Counted from the stretch's first letter, positions 34,349 to 47,939 are shown. The stretch: DNA of 64,000 nt from Arenicola marina (GCA_964019135.1 OZ025263.1:34574133-34638132); one strand, 5' to 3'. Program-made: numbers and translations. The notes: generated by a model from the sequence alone, not told the origin.

Positions 34349-37300
34349 CTAGTCTTTCTGGAGGAGGTCCTTCAGGATCTGAGAGACCAGGGTGGGGTCA
34401 ACCATCCCCTTGGCGTCCCGAAGCACCTGGCCCATGAGGAACTTGAACAACTTCTTGTTGCCATGGTGAAAGCCGCGCACCTGTGAAAGAATGATAATGT
34501 CCAATTAGACAGTCAGTTTATAGCGAAAGAACGAAAAATAGAAAAGTTGCGGTGCCTTATTCATTGGGTTTATTGCGGCTCCAGAGCACGGGTTTTTTTG
34601 GCATCAGGCCAATAGGAGTATGCTATGCTGAAGGCCTAGGATGCTGAAGGCCGCGACGAGCTAATAAGAACAGGTTATACGAGTCAACGGCTGCCACAGA
34701 GCGTCAACACCCACTTCAAAGCCTTGTATTTGCATTGCAAAAGTAATGGCTGAATATGCAAACTAATCACATGCCTGCCTTCTACAGAGAGGCGAGGCTG
34801 AATCGTCTAGGGTGCACACATGGGCTAAAGCAGGCGAAGGAATAATCGCCTGGCTATATTGGGAATAATCCCATAATATATATGTCGAAACATAATTTGG
34901 TGTTAATACAACACAGATTGATTGACATTGAAGATATATTTCTACCATGTTTACCATGACAACGCCCCACCCCGCGACAACATGCCTCACCTGCTCTGGG
35001 TGGTTCTTTATAGTGTGGTCACACAGGGTTGCTATGGCGACCGGATCCGTCAGCTGAGCCCAGTTCTTCTCTATGACCGTGGTTCGTGGGGAGTGAGCGT
35101 GACCTGCCAGCACCAGTCCTATCACCTGTAAACAGGAAGATACCAGTCACATTGTTATTAACAGTAAGCTATACTGTAACCTAGTTCTAGAGTATGGTAA
35201 TGTACATGTGTATCCTTAAACACACGTGTTTCATTTTGGCAATGAAAATACAGCCCCACCCGCCCTGCTCTCTCCCACCCCCCTGGCGCTAAAAACATGC
35301 TACCACCGACCAAAATGTCACTTTGCAGAAATGTTCGGTTCTCGACAAATCATATCAATAGTGAATAACTTGACCTTAAAAGAAACTCCAGAACGTGCAT
35401 GTTCCCTGGCCAGGCCGCTAGGTGTCGCCACTTACCTTGTTGGCAACTGTCCCCGAAATGGTTCTCTCAGTCAACATGTCCACTAGTTCAGCCACGTGCT
35501 CCGGCTTGAGACGGCTGCAGCAGAAAGTGTCAACACTGTGGTACGGTGCACCAGGAGACGTGATAAAATATATACCAAAACAACGATATGAAAATGACAG
35601 GACTCGCATGTCCATAATTGTGCCCTACACGAAATGAAATTAATTGATGTTTTAGCCCGCCTTGTGGACAAAACGGTAATACGGGGCCATAGAACCTCCC
35701 TGGACGACCAATGATGAATGGATGAAACATGCCCCAGATTAGGTCATGACAACACGTGGGTGTTTGTGACAACACGTCGATGTTCGCAACAACACGTCGG
35801 TGTTCTCGACAACACGCGGGTGTTCATGGCAACACGTTGGTGTTTTCGATAATACGTGGGTCTTTTCGACAACACGTGGGTGTTCATTACAACACGTGGG
35901 TGTTCGTGACAACACGTGGGTGTTCGTGACAACACGTGGGTGTTCTAGACCACACGTATAACGTATAACCGGCGTCACGATGGATAATTACTCCGGCTTC
36001 CGTCCACTCACGTGTCTGTGATGACGCTGTCTTGCCGGTTGAGGTGGCCCAGGATGTCATTGAGGAGTAGCTTGGAGGTGCGGTGCGGGTCTGGGTCGCC
36101 ACACTCCAGGGTGGCCACGTAGAAGTCATACAGCCTCGGCTCGCTCTGACACATAAAGCACGACCCATAGACTTGTAACGGCAACCCACCACACAATAGT
36201 CACCGCAGGAGTTAATGTGAATAGACGCGGAGCACAGATTAGATAGGTTAGTGTGGAGACAGGGCCAGGGTCCCTGTTGTGAAACCAGTAACTGGATATC
36301 ATAAGTTAGTGTTTCATGCTAGTTTTGCACACAGATGGCAGCAAAAACCTCTCGTAAAAATGAAATGGCGATGGATAACTCAAGCCCACGTTCTTTACGT
36401 GGATTATTGTTCTAGTAACAACCTACTTTGCACTGCTTTCCCCTCAGACAATTCTCTTAAAGTTTTTCCTTAAAGCAGGCTACTTACATGTGCCATATTA
36501 AATTTCTTACATTTTAGAATCAAGACTACAAGTATCTTAAAATTATGATGTATATATTTTATATCTCGTTCAGTCTGTAAAACCACAAGTTCATCATAAA
36601 ACTGCGCGGACTATTTTCTCGCGCGGACGTCCCAGCGAGTCGCGGTCGACATCACACAGAATACCGAACAGCGAACAGGCGCAGGGATATAAAGCCGGCC
36701 ACCAACCTTCTCTCCGGTGACCAAATTTGCTTCTTTCAGGACAGCCCACAGGCTTTCAGGATTTAAATTCAAGACAGAACATAAATAACTTGACATGGAG
36801 AATAGGTTGGTAATACACAAAATTACAGAAAATAATAATTTAAAGCGCGCCAGTTAGCACGGTGTGGCGAAAGAGGCAAGGCTAAGCGTTCTATAAAACA
36901 GTGTCATTATTTGAAGTGACCTTGAGATGGGACGCTCACCACGAGACGCATGCACTGGTCTAGCGGAAGGTCAAACGAGTCCCGCAGCCACTTGCGCTTC
37001 TCCGCCGGAATTAGAGGTAACTGCGCCCGCAGCTCATCCACGTTCACCAGTTGCGATGAATCTCCGGCAGGTGGCGGTGTCTGGTGAGAGGCCAGTCTGA
37101 GCGGCGGGAGATTGGGCTCGGGCATGAAGCGGTAGTCGTGAACCTTCTCCTTGTCTCGCATGGCCAGCGTCTGTCTGCGCGGGACGTACAGCAAAACACA
37201 TTATCGCCCGCATCTACTATGATACCATGCCAACGATAAGCTATATTTGATTCAGGTCACATGAAGCATTACCTTGTGTGGCGCCGCTCACCATAATTTG

Positions 37301-40300
37301 AAACCATTTTCAGCCGATTTCATATTATAGTAACTAGCAACCTTCACATAACTAGTAAACGATTTTTTGGGGGGGCGTCACAGGGACTACTTTACACATC
37401 GACTGTGACGTCACACACAGGGCTACCTATTGGCATGCGACAATCAGTTATAGACTGTGACATTCCAAAAACTACCATAACATGCTGTGACGTCACAAAG
37501 GTACTTCAGCGACCGTGACGTCACAAAGGTACGGCATCGACCGTGACGTCACAAAGGTACGGCATCGACCGTGACGTCACAAAAGGTACGGCATCGACCG
37601 TGACGTCACAACTACTGCAATCAACCACAGGCTGTGACGACTCAATAACTACCATACATATAACCAGTGACGTCACAAAGGGTATTGTCAACAACGATTG
37701 TGACGTCACAAAAGGTACTGTACGACAACGTACGCCACAAATTCTCTCTACAACATATTGTAACCTAACCGTTACTGTTATCAGTAACTGGTGTGATTAC
37801 AATCCAAAAAGCTCCAACATTAGCCTAAAACAACTTGTTTCTTGTTTAATGTGAGAAATAGACGAGACTTACCAAGAGTCGAAGTTTGATGAGAATTCCA
37901 CAGAGCTCTCTCCATACTGAGGGATGACACGAGATGACGTCACTGACTGCCACAATTCCGACCTTCTAGACAAAGATGAATTGTGGGAGTCACTGACGTC
38001 ATATCGTGAAATCCCGATTGTATGAAAAACGATGTCTTTTGTTTAATCTGGGTGTATGGCAGGTAGGGAACGTAACCCCCTAGCAGACCAGTTGAAAACA
38101 GCGACAACTTACTCCGTATCCGGATCATAGGACCGGGTTTCACTGGTGACAGCTCCGCCCTCCTCCAGGATCCTGATCTGGTCCTCAATCTCGAAGGCTG
38201 CCGCACCAAACAATTGTAGAGTCGCACGTCATTACAGCAACTACACTAGTCGGCGTGACATAATGAATACTTGCCGTTAAACCATGGTTATTGTCTCCAA
38301 AGCCATGCACTGGTGTCAAGGAATAGAATAACAGTACACACCTGATGGAATATCATATTCATTATGAAACAAAAGTTATTTAACTTGAGAATAGCGGTCG
38401 TGCATGCCCGATATCTCACCGATGGCTTTCTCCACAAAGCGGATACTGTTGAGATTTTTCACCTCGCGTCGTTCTCCCAGTGGCTCCCCCGGGCAGCGGA
38501 CTGACACACTTGCGTCAACTCTCAAGGCGCCCTCTAATGAAGGAAGAAATGTATGTTTCATAAGCTAAATAATTGGCCATTGACGCAACAACCGACTTTT
38601 GCGTCATTTGCGTAGGAATAATAGTTTGACGTATAATTAACCCTGGTAAATTCTCTCAAATTGGAGCTACAGCCGGGTAACCACTTGCCATCTGAGTTAC
38701 ATACCCACCTGCCATCTTACAGCTACAGCTACATACCCACCTGCCATCTTACAGCTACAGCTACATACCCACCTGCCATCTTACAGCTACAGCTACATAC
38801 CCACCTGCCATCTTACAGCTACATACCCACCTGCCATCTTACATCTACAGACCCACCTGCCATCTTACAGCTACAGCTACATACCCACCTGCCATCTTAC
38901 AGCTACAGCTACATACCCACCTGCCATCTTACAGCTACAGCTACATACCCACCTGCCATCTTACAGCTACAGCTACATACCCACTTGCCATCTTACAGCT
39001 ACATACCCACTTGCCATCTTACAGCTACAGCTACTTACCCACCTGCCATCTTACAGCTACAGCTACATACCCACCTGCCATCTTACAGCTACAGCTACAT
39101 ACCCACCTGCCATCTTACAGCTACATACCCACCTGCCATCTTACAGCTACATACCCACCTGCCATCTTACAGCTACCGCTACATACCCACCTGCCATCTT
39201 ACAGCTACCGCTACATACCCACCTGCCATCTTACAGCTACATACCCACCTGCCATCTTACAGCTACATACCCACCTGCCATCTTACAGCTACATACCCAT
39301 CTGCCATCTTACAGCTACAGCTACATACCCACCTGCCATCTTACAGCTACCGCTACATACCCACCTGTCATCTTACAGCTACAGCTACATACCCACCTGC
39401 CATCTTACAGCTACATACCCACCTGCCATCTTACAGCTACAGCTACATACCCACCTGCCATCTTACAGCTACATACCCATCTGCCATCTTACAGCTACAG
39501 CTACATACCCACCTGCCATCTTACAGCTACAGCTACATACCCACCTGCCATCTTACAGCTACATACCCACCTGCCATCTTACAGCTACATACCCACCTGC
39601 CATCTTACAGCTACATACCCACCTGCCATCTTACAGCTACAGCTACTTACCCATCTGCCATCTTACAGCTACAGCTACATACCCACCTGCCATCTTACAG
39701 CTGCATACCCACCTGCCATCTTACAGCTACAGCTACATACCCACCTGCCATCTTACAGCTACAGCTACATACCCACCTGCCATCTTACAGCTACAGCTAC
39801 ATACCCACCTGCCATCTTACAGCTACAGCTACATACCCACCTGCCATCTTACAGCTACAGCTACATACCCACCTGCCATCTTACAGCTACATACCCACCT
39901 GCCATCTTACATCTACAGACCCACCTGCCATCTTACAGCTACAGCTACATACCCACCTGCCATCTTACAGCTACAGCTACATACCCACCTGCCATCTTAC
40001 AGCTACAGCTACATACCCACCTGCCATCTTACAGCTACAGCTACATACCCACCTGCCATCTTACAGCTACATACCCACCTGCCATCTTACAGCTACAGCT
40101 ACATACCCACCTGCCATCTTACAGCTACATACCCACCTGCCATCTTACAGCTACAGCTACATACCCACCTGCCATCTTACAGCTACAGCTACATACCCAC
40201 CTGCCATCTTACAGCTGCATACCCACCTGCCATCTTACAGCTACAGCTACATACCCACCTGCCATCTTACAGCTACAGCTACATACCCACCTGCCATCTT

Positions 40301-43300
40301 ACAGCTACAGCTACATACCCACCTGCCATCTTACAGCTACATACCCACCTGCCATCTTACAGCTACATACCCACCTGCCATGTTACAGCTACAGCTACAT
40401 ACCCACCTGCCATCTTACAGCTACATACCCACCTGCCATCTTACAGCTGCATAGCCACCTGCCATCTTACAGCTACTTACCCACCTGCCATCTTACAGCT
40501 ACAGCTACATACCCACCTGCCATCTTACAGCTACAGCTACATACCCACCTGCCATCTTACAGCTACAGCTACATACCCACCTGCCATCTTACAGCTACAG
40601 CTACATACCCACCTGCCATCTTACAGCTACAGACCCACCTGCCATCTTACAGCTACCGCTACTTACCCACCTGCCATCTTACAGCTACAGCTACATACCC
40701 ACCTGCCATCTTACAGCTACAGCTACTTACCCACCTGCCCTCTTACAGCTACATACCCACCTGCCATCTTACAGCTACATACCCACCTGCCATGTTACAG
40801 CTACAGCTACATACCCAAATGCCATCTTACAGCTACAGCTACATACCCACCTGCCATCTTACAGCTACATACCCACCTGCCATCTTACAGCTACAGCTAC
40901 ATACCCACCTGCCATCTTACAGCTACAGCTACATACCCACCTGCCATCTTACAGCTACATACCCACCTGCCATCTTACAGCTACATACCCACCTGCCATC
41001 TTACAGCTACAGCTACATACCCACCTGCCATCTTACAGCTACAGCTACATACCCACCTGCCATCTTACAGCTACAGCTACATACCCACCTGCCATCTTAC
41101 AGCTACATACCCACCTGCCATCTTACAGCTACAGCTACATACCCACCTGCCATCTTACAGCTACAGCTACATACCCACCTGCCATCTTACAGCTACTTAC
41201 CCACCTGCCATCTTACAGCTACAGCTACATACCCACCTGCCATCTTACAGCTACATACCCACCTGCCATCTTACAGCTACATACCCACCTGCCATCTTAC
41301 AGCTACAGCTACATACCCACCTGCCATCTTACAGCTACTTACCCACCTGCCATCTTACAGCTACAGCTACATACCCACCTGCCATCTTACAGCTACATAC
41401 CCACCTGCCATCTTACAGCTACATACCCACCTGCCATCTTACAGCTACATACCCACCTGCCATCTTACAGCTACAGCTACATACCCACCTGCCATCTTAC
41501 AGCTACTTACCCACCTGCCATCTTACAGCTACATACCCACCTGCCATCTTACAGCTACAGCTACATACCCACCTGCCATCTTACAGCTAATACCCACCTG
41601 CCATCTTACAGCTACAGCTATTTACCCACCTGCCATCTTACAGCTACAGCTACATACCCACCTGCCATCTTACATCTACAGCTCTATACCCACCTGCCAT
41701 CTTACAGCTACAGCTACATACCCACCTGCCATCTTACAGCTACAGCTACATACCCACCTGCCATCTTACAGCTACAGCTACATACCCACCTGCCATCTTA
41801 CAGCTACAGCTACATACCCACCTGCCATCTTACAGCTACATACCCACCTGCCATCTTACAGCTACCGCTACATACCCACCTGCCATCTTACAGCTACCGC
41901 TACATACCCACCTGCCATCTTACAGCTACATACCCACCTGCCATCTTACAGCTACATACCCACCTGCCATCTTACAGCTACATACCCACCTGCCATCTTA
42001 CAGCTACAGCTACATACCCACCTGCCATCTTACAGCTACAGCTACATACCCACCTGCCATCTTACAGCTACATACCCACCTGCCATCTTACAGCTACAGC
42101 TACATACCCACCTGCCATCTTACAGCTACAGCTACATACCCACCTGCCATCTTACAGCTACAGCTACATACCCACCTGCCATCTTACAGCTACATACCCA
42201 CCTGCCATCTTACAGCTACAGCTACATACCCACCTGCCATCTTACAGCTACATACCCACCTGCCATCTTACAGCTACATACCCACCTGCCATCTTACAGC
42301 TACATAGCCACCTGCCATCTTACAGCTACAGCTACATACCCACCTGCCATCTTACAGCTACATACCCACCTGCCATCTTACAGCTACAGCTACATACCCA
42401 CCTGCCATCTTACAGCTACCGCTACATACCCACCTGCCATCTTACAGCTACCGCTACATACCAACCTGCCATCTTACAGCTACAGCTACATACCCACCTG
42501 CCATCTTACAGCTACCGCTACATACCCACCTGCCATCTTACAGCTACAGCTACATACCAACCTGCCATCTTACAGCTACATACCCACCTGCCATCTTACA
42601 GCTACATACCCACCTGCCATCTTACAGCTACAGCTTCATACCCACCTGCCATCTTACAGCTACCGCTACATACCCACCTGCCATCTTACAGCTACCGCTA
42701 CATACCCACCTGCCATCTTACAGCTACATACCCACCTGCCATCTTACAGCTACATACCCACCTGCCATCTTACAGCTACAGCTACATACCCACCTGCCAT
42801 CTTACAGCTACAGCTACATACCCACCTGCCATCTTACAGCTATCGCTACATACCCACCTGCCACCTTACAGCTACATACCCACCTGCCATCTTACAGCTA
42901 CCGCTACATACCCACCTGCCATCTTACAGCTACCGCTACATAACCACCTGCCATCTTACAGCTACAGCTACATACCCACCTGCCATCTTACAGCTACATA
43001 CCCACCTGCCATCTTACAGCTACAGCTACATACCCACTTGCCATCTTACAGCTACATACCCACCTGCCATCTTACAGCTACAGCTACATACCCACCTGCC
43101 ATCTTACAGCTACATACCCACCTGCCATCTTACAGCTACTTACCTACCTGCCATCTTACAGCTACAGCTACTTACCCACCTGCCATCTTACAGCTACAGC
43201 TACTTACCCACCTGCCATCTTACGGCTACATACCCACCTGCCATCTTACAGCTACATACCCACCTGCCATCTTACAGCTACAGCTACATACCCACCTGCC

Positions 43301-46300
43301 ACCTTACAGCTACAGCTACATACCCACCTGCCATCTTACAGCTACAGCTACATACCCACCTGCCATCTTACAGCTACAGCTACATACCCACCTGCCATCT
43401 TACAGCTACAGCTGCCCACAGCCTGCAGCACCTGACGGATCTCCTGGACGAAGGCGGCGGCCTCTGGGCCACTGCGGAAGTCCGGCTCGGTCACGATTTC
43501 CATGAGCCCCACGCCTGGACACACCGACACGGGTAACGCAGAGCCATTAGCAACATTTCTCCAAAGAAATATCAATAAGTAATCAAGTAAAAACTACTTG
43601 ATATTAGAAAAGAGCGCAGAGACACTCATTCCAATGTTATGTGAGAAATGTCGGCCATCCATTTAATACCAGCCTTACTGAGGTCACATCATCTAAGTAC
43701 CAGCCCCATTGAGGTCACATATACCAGCCCCATTGAGGTCGTCATCTGAGTACCAGTCCCATTGAGGTCACGTCATCTATGTATCAGTCCCATTGAGGTC
43801 ACGTTATCTATGTACCAGCCCCACTGAGGTCACGTCATCTAAGTACCAGTCCCATTGAGGTCACGTTATCTATGTACCAGTCCCATTGAGGTCACGTCAT
43901 CTATGCACCAGCCCCATTGAGGTCACGTCATCTAAGTACCAGTCCCATTGAGGTCACGTCATCTATGTACCAGCCTCACATCATCTACGTGAGGTCATCT
44001 AATTAATGTCAATCAGTGAGGTCACACTCACCAGCCCTATTTAGATCAATCAGACTGACACATTCCTGGTCGTCATGGAGACTCTTGCCGCTGTCCTGCT
44101 CAAGCTGCACCTGGATGATCCTGGCTGACCTTGACACCCATTGACCTTTGTCTGGATCCTGGACAAAGTATGCCAGGCATCCACCAGTGGCTAAAGGAGT
44201 CCTCTGCTGAGTTATCTGATAGCCTGCCTGGAAAATAGAATTAAAAATAATAAAATCATGTTCGTAAAGTGGTATTAAGCCAAACTTTAATTAGAAAGCA
44301 ACAGTCTTAGTGCCCAATAAGTATACACATATTGAAAACCAATTATTTCTAGTGGTAATGTGATGTTTTTTTCAGCTATACGTTACACTAAATGTGTGAT
44401 ACAAAGATAAAGGACTCCCGGGATAAGACTTACGGGTAAGTCAGCATAGAAATAATGCTTCCTGTCAAAGAATGACACCAGGTTAATGTGACAATTGAGG
44501 GCCAGCGCAGTGACAACTCCAGCTTCAACACACCTTCGGTTCAACATCTGTAAAAAGAAACATTTGTGGATGTTTGCAAGTGACACTAGGAGAAAACAAA
44601 CATTACACTGTATCAGTAAAATATGCTGCTTTATATCAGTTTTGTAATTAATAATATCATAAATAAACTTACAGGCAGTGTACCAGGCATTGCAGCATCA
44701 AAGTGTGATACACAGTCATTGATTGGAGCTGCAAATCTATTTTCTGCTCCAGAAAACAGCTTGGATGAGGCTGCAATCTGGGCATGAACCTCCAGACCAA
44801 TGACACTTTCCCATTGACTGAAACAGAGAGAATCCATTACAGCTACAGCCAGCTAGTGCAGTGACAGATTGAGTTATTCATTTTCCATCTGGCATATATT
44901 ACAAAGTCTGGATTCTTTGTCTACAGCTAGATCTGTAACATATACATTATGCACAAAAGACAAATAGAAGATCTATAACAAGCCATCAAATCAGGGTGGT
45001 TAGGTAGCATGTATAACATATCAAGTATTATATTTCATCAGATGTTAAAAAATTATCTTCCAGATGCTGAGGTATGTCTCTAATGAATATAGTAGCCCAG
45101 GCTGGATACTCAGTGGATCTCAGTATATGTCCACCCGGGCAGCAGTGTGTAATAAGTTGCATAAGTTGGGGTGGGGTGCAGTTAATGGAGATGCAGTATC
45201 TAGGAAGGGTCACAGAACTCATTAAGTAGAATAAAGGCATCTAGGGAAAAAACAGGTTATTATATTTTTGTGGCTTACCCTTGGACTGGGCATCAGCCCT
45301 AACCACAGGTAATTTAGAGCCTCATTCCACCTTTAGAATGCAATATGGGTATCATATAAATATTCCCAGCATGATAAATGATTCAAAAATTTGAACCTGA
45401 GATATTACTGTATTTTAAGACAAAAGTTTGTTTCATATTCAATTTTGTTACTCTATGGAGTTAAAATTGAATATGTAACCTCCTTATAACTTAATGGCAT
45501 AAATTATTTCACTAAACAGCCTAGAGTTTTTATACCCTATCGCAGCTGGCAGCTTGACTCGCTGACCAACCTTATCTAGTTATCTAGCTTCATCTCTTTT
45601 AGAAGCATTTTTTCATAAAGTACTAGAGTGATACAGGATTACACCTCCCCCACGCCCCCCTTCCAAACCATTGCCACCAAACTCTACTCACCAGAACCAT
45701 GAAAACTAAAATAGATACCTAACCTACCCTCTACCCCACCCCCATAGTACTTGAAACTTTGTGAAATCCAAATCAATTGCATTCCGACTGATCCATATTC
45801 TTTATTATTATAGTTTGGTTCCCCCCGCTCCATTAGCATAGGACTCTCTACTAGAGGGCGTTGTCAGTCGCTTACTTTGAACTTAAGGACAACAGCAGGG
45901 TCCTCTGTCAGAGGTAATTCACGGTTACAAAGCTTGGGACCCTGGCTATAAATGGTTTAAATGATGGCAGGTGGCACTGCATACACATGGTGATTAGTCT
46001 GGGAAAAGACTATGCTAGAACATTTCTTATAAAAATATAACCGAAACAACCGAGTTTGAACACACTTTCTTGATGTCAGAAGATCCAGGTATGTTGAATT
46101 GTAGTTCAACAAATTAAACGCGGTCCGCTCCCAGCAGGTAACAAGTGTGGCTCGGCTAGTAAAATTGAGGTTACTTTTAATTTATAAGCACTTTTGGGGA
46201 TCTGATGATTTTAATTTAAAGCTACCTACCCAGCCACCTCCTCCCCCCACCCATACTAAGGGGTGGGGAGACCATACGGGCGTTCTGGTAGTACGGCCAT

Positions 46301-47652
46301 CCTGTTACTGTTAGTGTTACCGTTACAGACCGTCAATTTGCACGGCCAGCGACTCTATTATCGCCCGTTACATCTCACATACCGCTCTCGACTTTGCTTC
46401 TTCTGTTGTTTTAATCGGGCAACCTGGCAGTAACATCTAAGTTTGCAGTAAGAGTTAAAGAGGTTCTTTTTTCGGAGAAATGACAATAACTTCATGTTCA
46501 GTTTGTGTTATTTCTCTCTGCTCGAAAAGCAACAATCGAGCTCCCGGTAGATGTCACTTGCCAAGTCCTCGCAAGGTGGCGCTGCACGGATGGATTGCGC
46601 ACTCTCCCGAAAAAGGACGCTCGTTCCTCTACCACGTGCCCAGATCATGCGCTCATGGTGCACAGGGGTAACCGCCAGCCTCACGGTCAACCTTAACGGT
46701 GCTGGGGTCACGAATCATTTTAGAGAGTTGTTCAGGTTGAATTTTATAGCATTTTGTCGGGTACGGTAACAGTGGCACAATTAATGCTAAACAGTGGTGT
46801 AGGAATATTTGATGCCAACTGCGAGTAGATCGTGGATTAGATTCATTTCAATTTTCGCGTATGAAGGATAATTCTGATGGTTCATTTCGACGTGGGGCAG
46901 AGGGACTACGTATGCGACGCTAGATAAATATGACGTTTATTGGAAATATATTGTTGTTTATTATATATAATTGTGTTCTGCGGGAACGATAAATCAAAGC
47001 CCTATTGGATCCGCCAGTGCCTTACAGCACAGAAGGTTCCCGACATGCGCTGGATTCGGCCGAGAACAATGTAAGCTTAGAATGCGTCACTGACTCAAAG
47101 TGGCGGATAGGTGTGCGAGGCTAGGTCGAAAGGTCAAAGGTCAGACAAGAGTACTACCGTATGGAAGTGGCAATTTGACATAAAAGAGGGTCGGGAATAC
47201 CTTTTTCCGTTCTCCGCGATTGGCATCCGGAATTCTTGGAGATTCGCGATTAGCTGTTGGCAATTTATGGGGATTGTCATCGGCACAGTTCCTGGTTCAA
47301 CGCGAAGACCCATTCCCTATTTACCGCTATCTGTTATAGCCGTCTGTGAATTCCTCTTTTTTTTCGCGCCCAGTCTTGAGCAGTCCTTATAATATATCGT
47401 GGAGATTCGGTACTCTCCCCCATTCTTGGGGTTCGCGATTCAGAAGGGAGAGGGCGAGGAGCGGGTGGGAATAACTGAAAGAGGAACATTTATAAGTCAG
47501 GAACTGGATATTAAAATTGTTAAAAATTTTCATCGCAAAATAATGTACGGATGCAGATGCCGTTTTTTGTGCAGGCTGCCCCTAAATTTCCTCCTCTACG
47601 GGTAATCCCCCACTTACTTCAGAAGAATTGTCCTCCAGAGCGTGTGGGACAT
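34349..47652 (-). CDS. GATB: Glu-tRNA(Gln) amidotransferase subunit B, mitochondrial (12 exons)
   Basis: Subunit B of the GatCAB complex, which amidates Glu-tRNA(Gln) to Gln-tRNA(Gln) in mitochondria. Exons in transcript order: 47652-47618, 44817-44673, 44547-44434, 44227-44032, 43514-43392, 38533-38420, 38197-38113, 37174-36940, 36145-36012, 35514-35436, 35125-34991, 34480-34349. They total 1527 nt and 508 aa. Signatures: [20 protein letters not shown] (15-34), [10 protein letters not shown] (~89-98), a [13 protein letters not shown] block (~164-176), [19 protein letters not shown] (~218-236) and [13 protein letters not shown] (~283-295). The C-terminal GatB/YqeY-type tail runs from about 350. 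Exon 1 ([11 protein letters not shown]) is inferred from a consensus AA|GTAAGT donor in the right phase; it would give a very short presequence, so a different or extra 5' exon is possible. Exon 5 borders a huge donor-containing minisatellite. Confidence 0.93.
35747..35960. repeat. 20-bp repeat in GATB intron 9
   Basis: About eleven copies of a 20-bp unit (GACAACACGTGGGTGTTCGT) with variants. Most copies contain CACGTG, the E-box palindrome. On the transcribed strand it begins about 50 nt after the exon 9 donor. Confidence 0.9.
37380..37735. repeat. CRE-containing 28-bp repeat in GATB intron 7
   Basis: A partly regular array whose best units are 28 bp (GACCGTGACGTCACAAAGGT then ACGGCATC). 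It carries eight exact TGACGTCA palindromes, at about 37406, 37488, 37516, 37544, 37572, 37601, 37668 and 37701. TGACGTCA is the full CRE for CREB/ATF proteins. Whether it is bound here cannot be told from sequence. Confidence 0.85.
38690..43425. repeat. 26/32-bp minisatellite spanning GATB exon 5 / intron 5 border
   Basis: On the transcribed strand the unit is the end of exon 5 (CTGTAGCTGTAAGATGGCAG) plus the donor and first intron bases (GTGGGTATGTAG). Copies are 32 or 26 bp depending on one or two CTGTAG blocks, roughly 160 in all, filling almost the whole 4.9-kb intron 5. The true exon end is at 43392, where GCA G|GTGGGT joins AG GGC in exon 6 to restore the conserved Met-Ala-Glu-Gly. Nearly all copies keep an intact donor. 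The reverse complement is open for hundreds of codons (Thr/His/Leu/Pro/Ser/Tyr repeats), which is an artefact. Confidence 0.97.
43680..43985. repeat. 31-bp repeat in GATB intron 4
   Basis: About ten copies of a 31-bp unit (TGAGGTCACGTCATCTATGT then ACCAGTCCCAT), with truncated units at both ends. It lies about 50-60 nt inside the intron from the exon 4 donor on the minus strand. Confidence 0.9.
44818..47617 (-). other. GATB intron 1 (inferred), no other gene seen
   Basis: 2.8 kb between the inferred first exon and exon 2. Composition is mostly AT-rich and free of tandem arrays. The open frames (for example 45028-45240 and 46508-46711 on the minus strand) have no recognisable domain and no donor in a phase that would join exon 2. 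Confidence 0.6.
47197..47453 (+). repeat. Interspersed repeat, copy 1
   Basis: About 260 bp that match 57616-57861 in order: CTCCGCGATTGGCATC, AATTCTTGGAGATTCGCGAT, AGCTGTTGGCAATT, then CATTCTTGGGG near the end. The copies differ by many substitutions and small indels. I see no coding capacity and no clear terminal repeats. Confidence 0.75.
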
Positions 47653-47939
47653 CTCTCGCTCGCGGCGAACTATACCCCACATTCAGTTTTGAATTGTTCG
47701 CGTACAAGTCCCCCTCCCCCCCTTTCCCTGCCGACGCCTGGCCAGTTAAATGGACGAAATAAGTCCAATCCCGCGATTCGGAGGTAACAACGCGAAGGTT
47801 CTGCCGCAAACAACCCACGAGGATGCCTTATGGAAGTGAAACCCAAACTATTGCAAATGACAATCTCGACCAACTACGGCGATCTTCCAGACAGATATAA
47901 ACCTATCTGGATGAGAGATTATAACTAGATGTTTGAAGA

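Noticed and set aside
36611-36820. Minus-strand open frame ending GEKVGG as a GATB exon
   Set aside because: Exon 8 (ending Arg-Leu-Val) joins in phase to Ser-Glu-Pro-Arg at 36145, with the spacing seen in other GatB proteins, leaving no room for it.
37871-37970. Possible extra GATB exon
   Set aside because: It has plausible splice sites, but joining exon 7 (38113-38197) directly to 37174 gives the conserved spacing ([14 protein letters not shown]). The extra piece would break the frame at the next junction.
38661-43536. Plus-strand open frames of 597, 859 and 914 codons
   Set aside because: They are translations of the 26/32-bp GATB intron array read on the wrong strand (Thr/His/Leu/Pro/Ser/Tyr repeats). 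The minus strand of the same DNA contains the real exon 5 and its donor.
46508-46711. Arg-rich minus-strand frame as the GATB transit-peptide exon
   Set aside because: It contains no donor in the phase required by exon 2; the 47618-47652 exon fits better.
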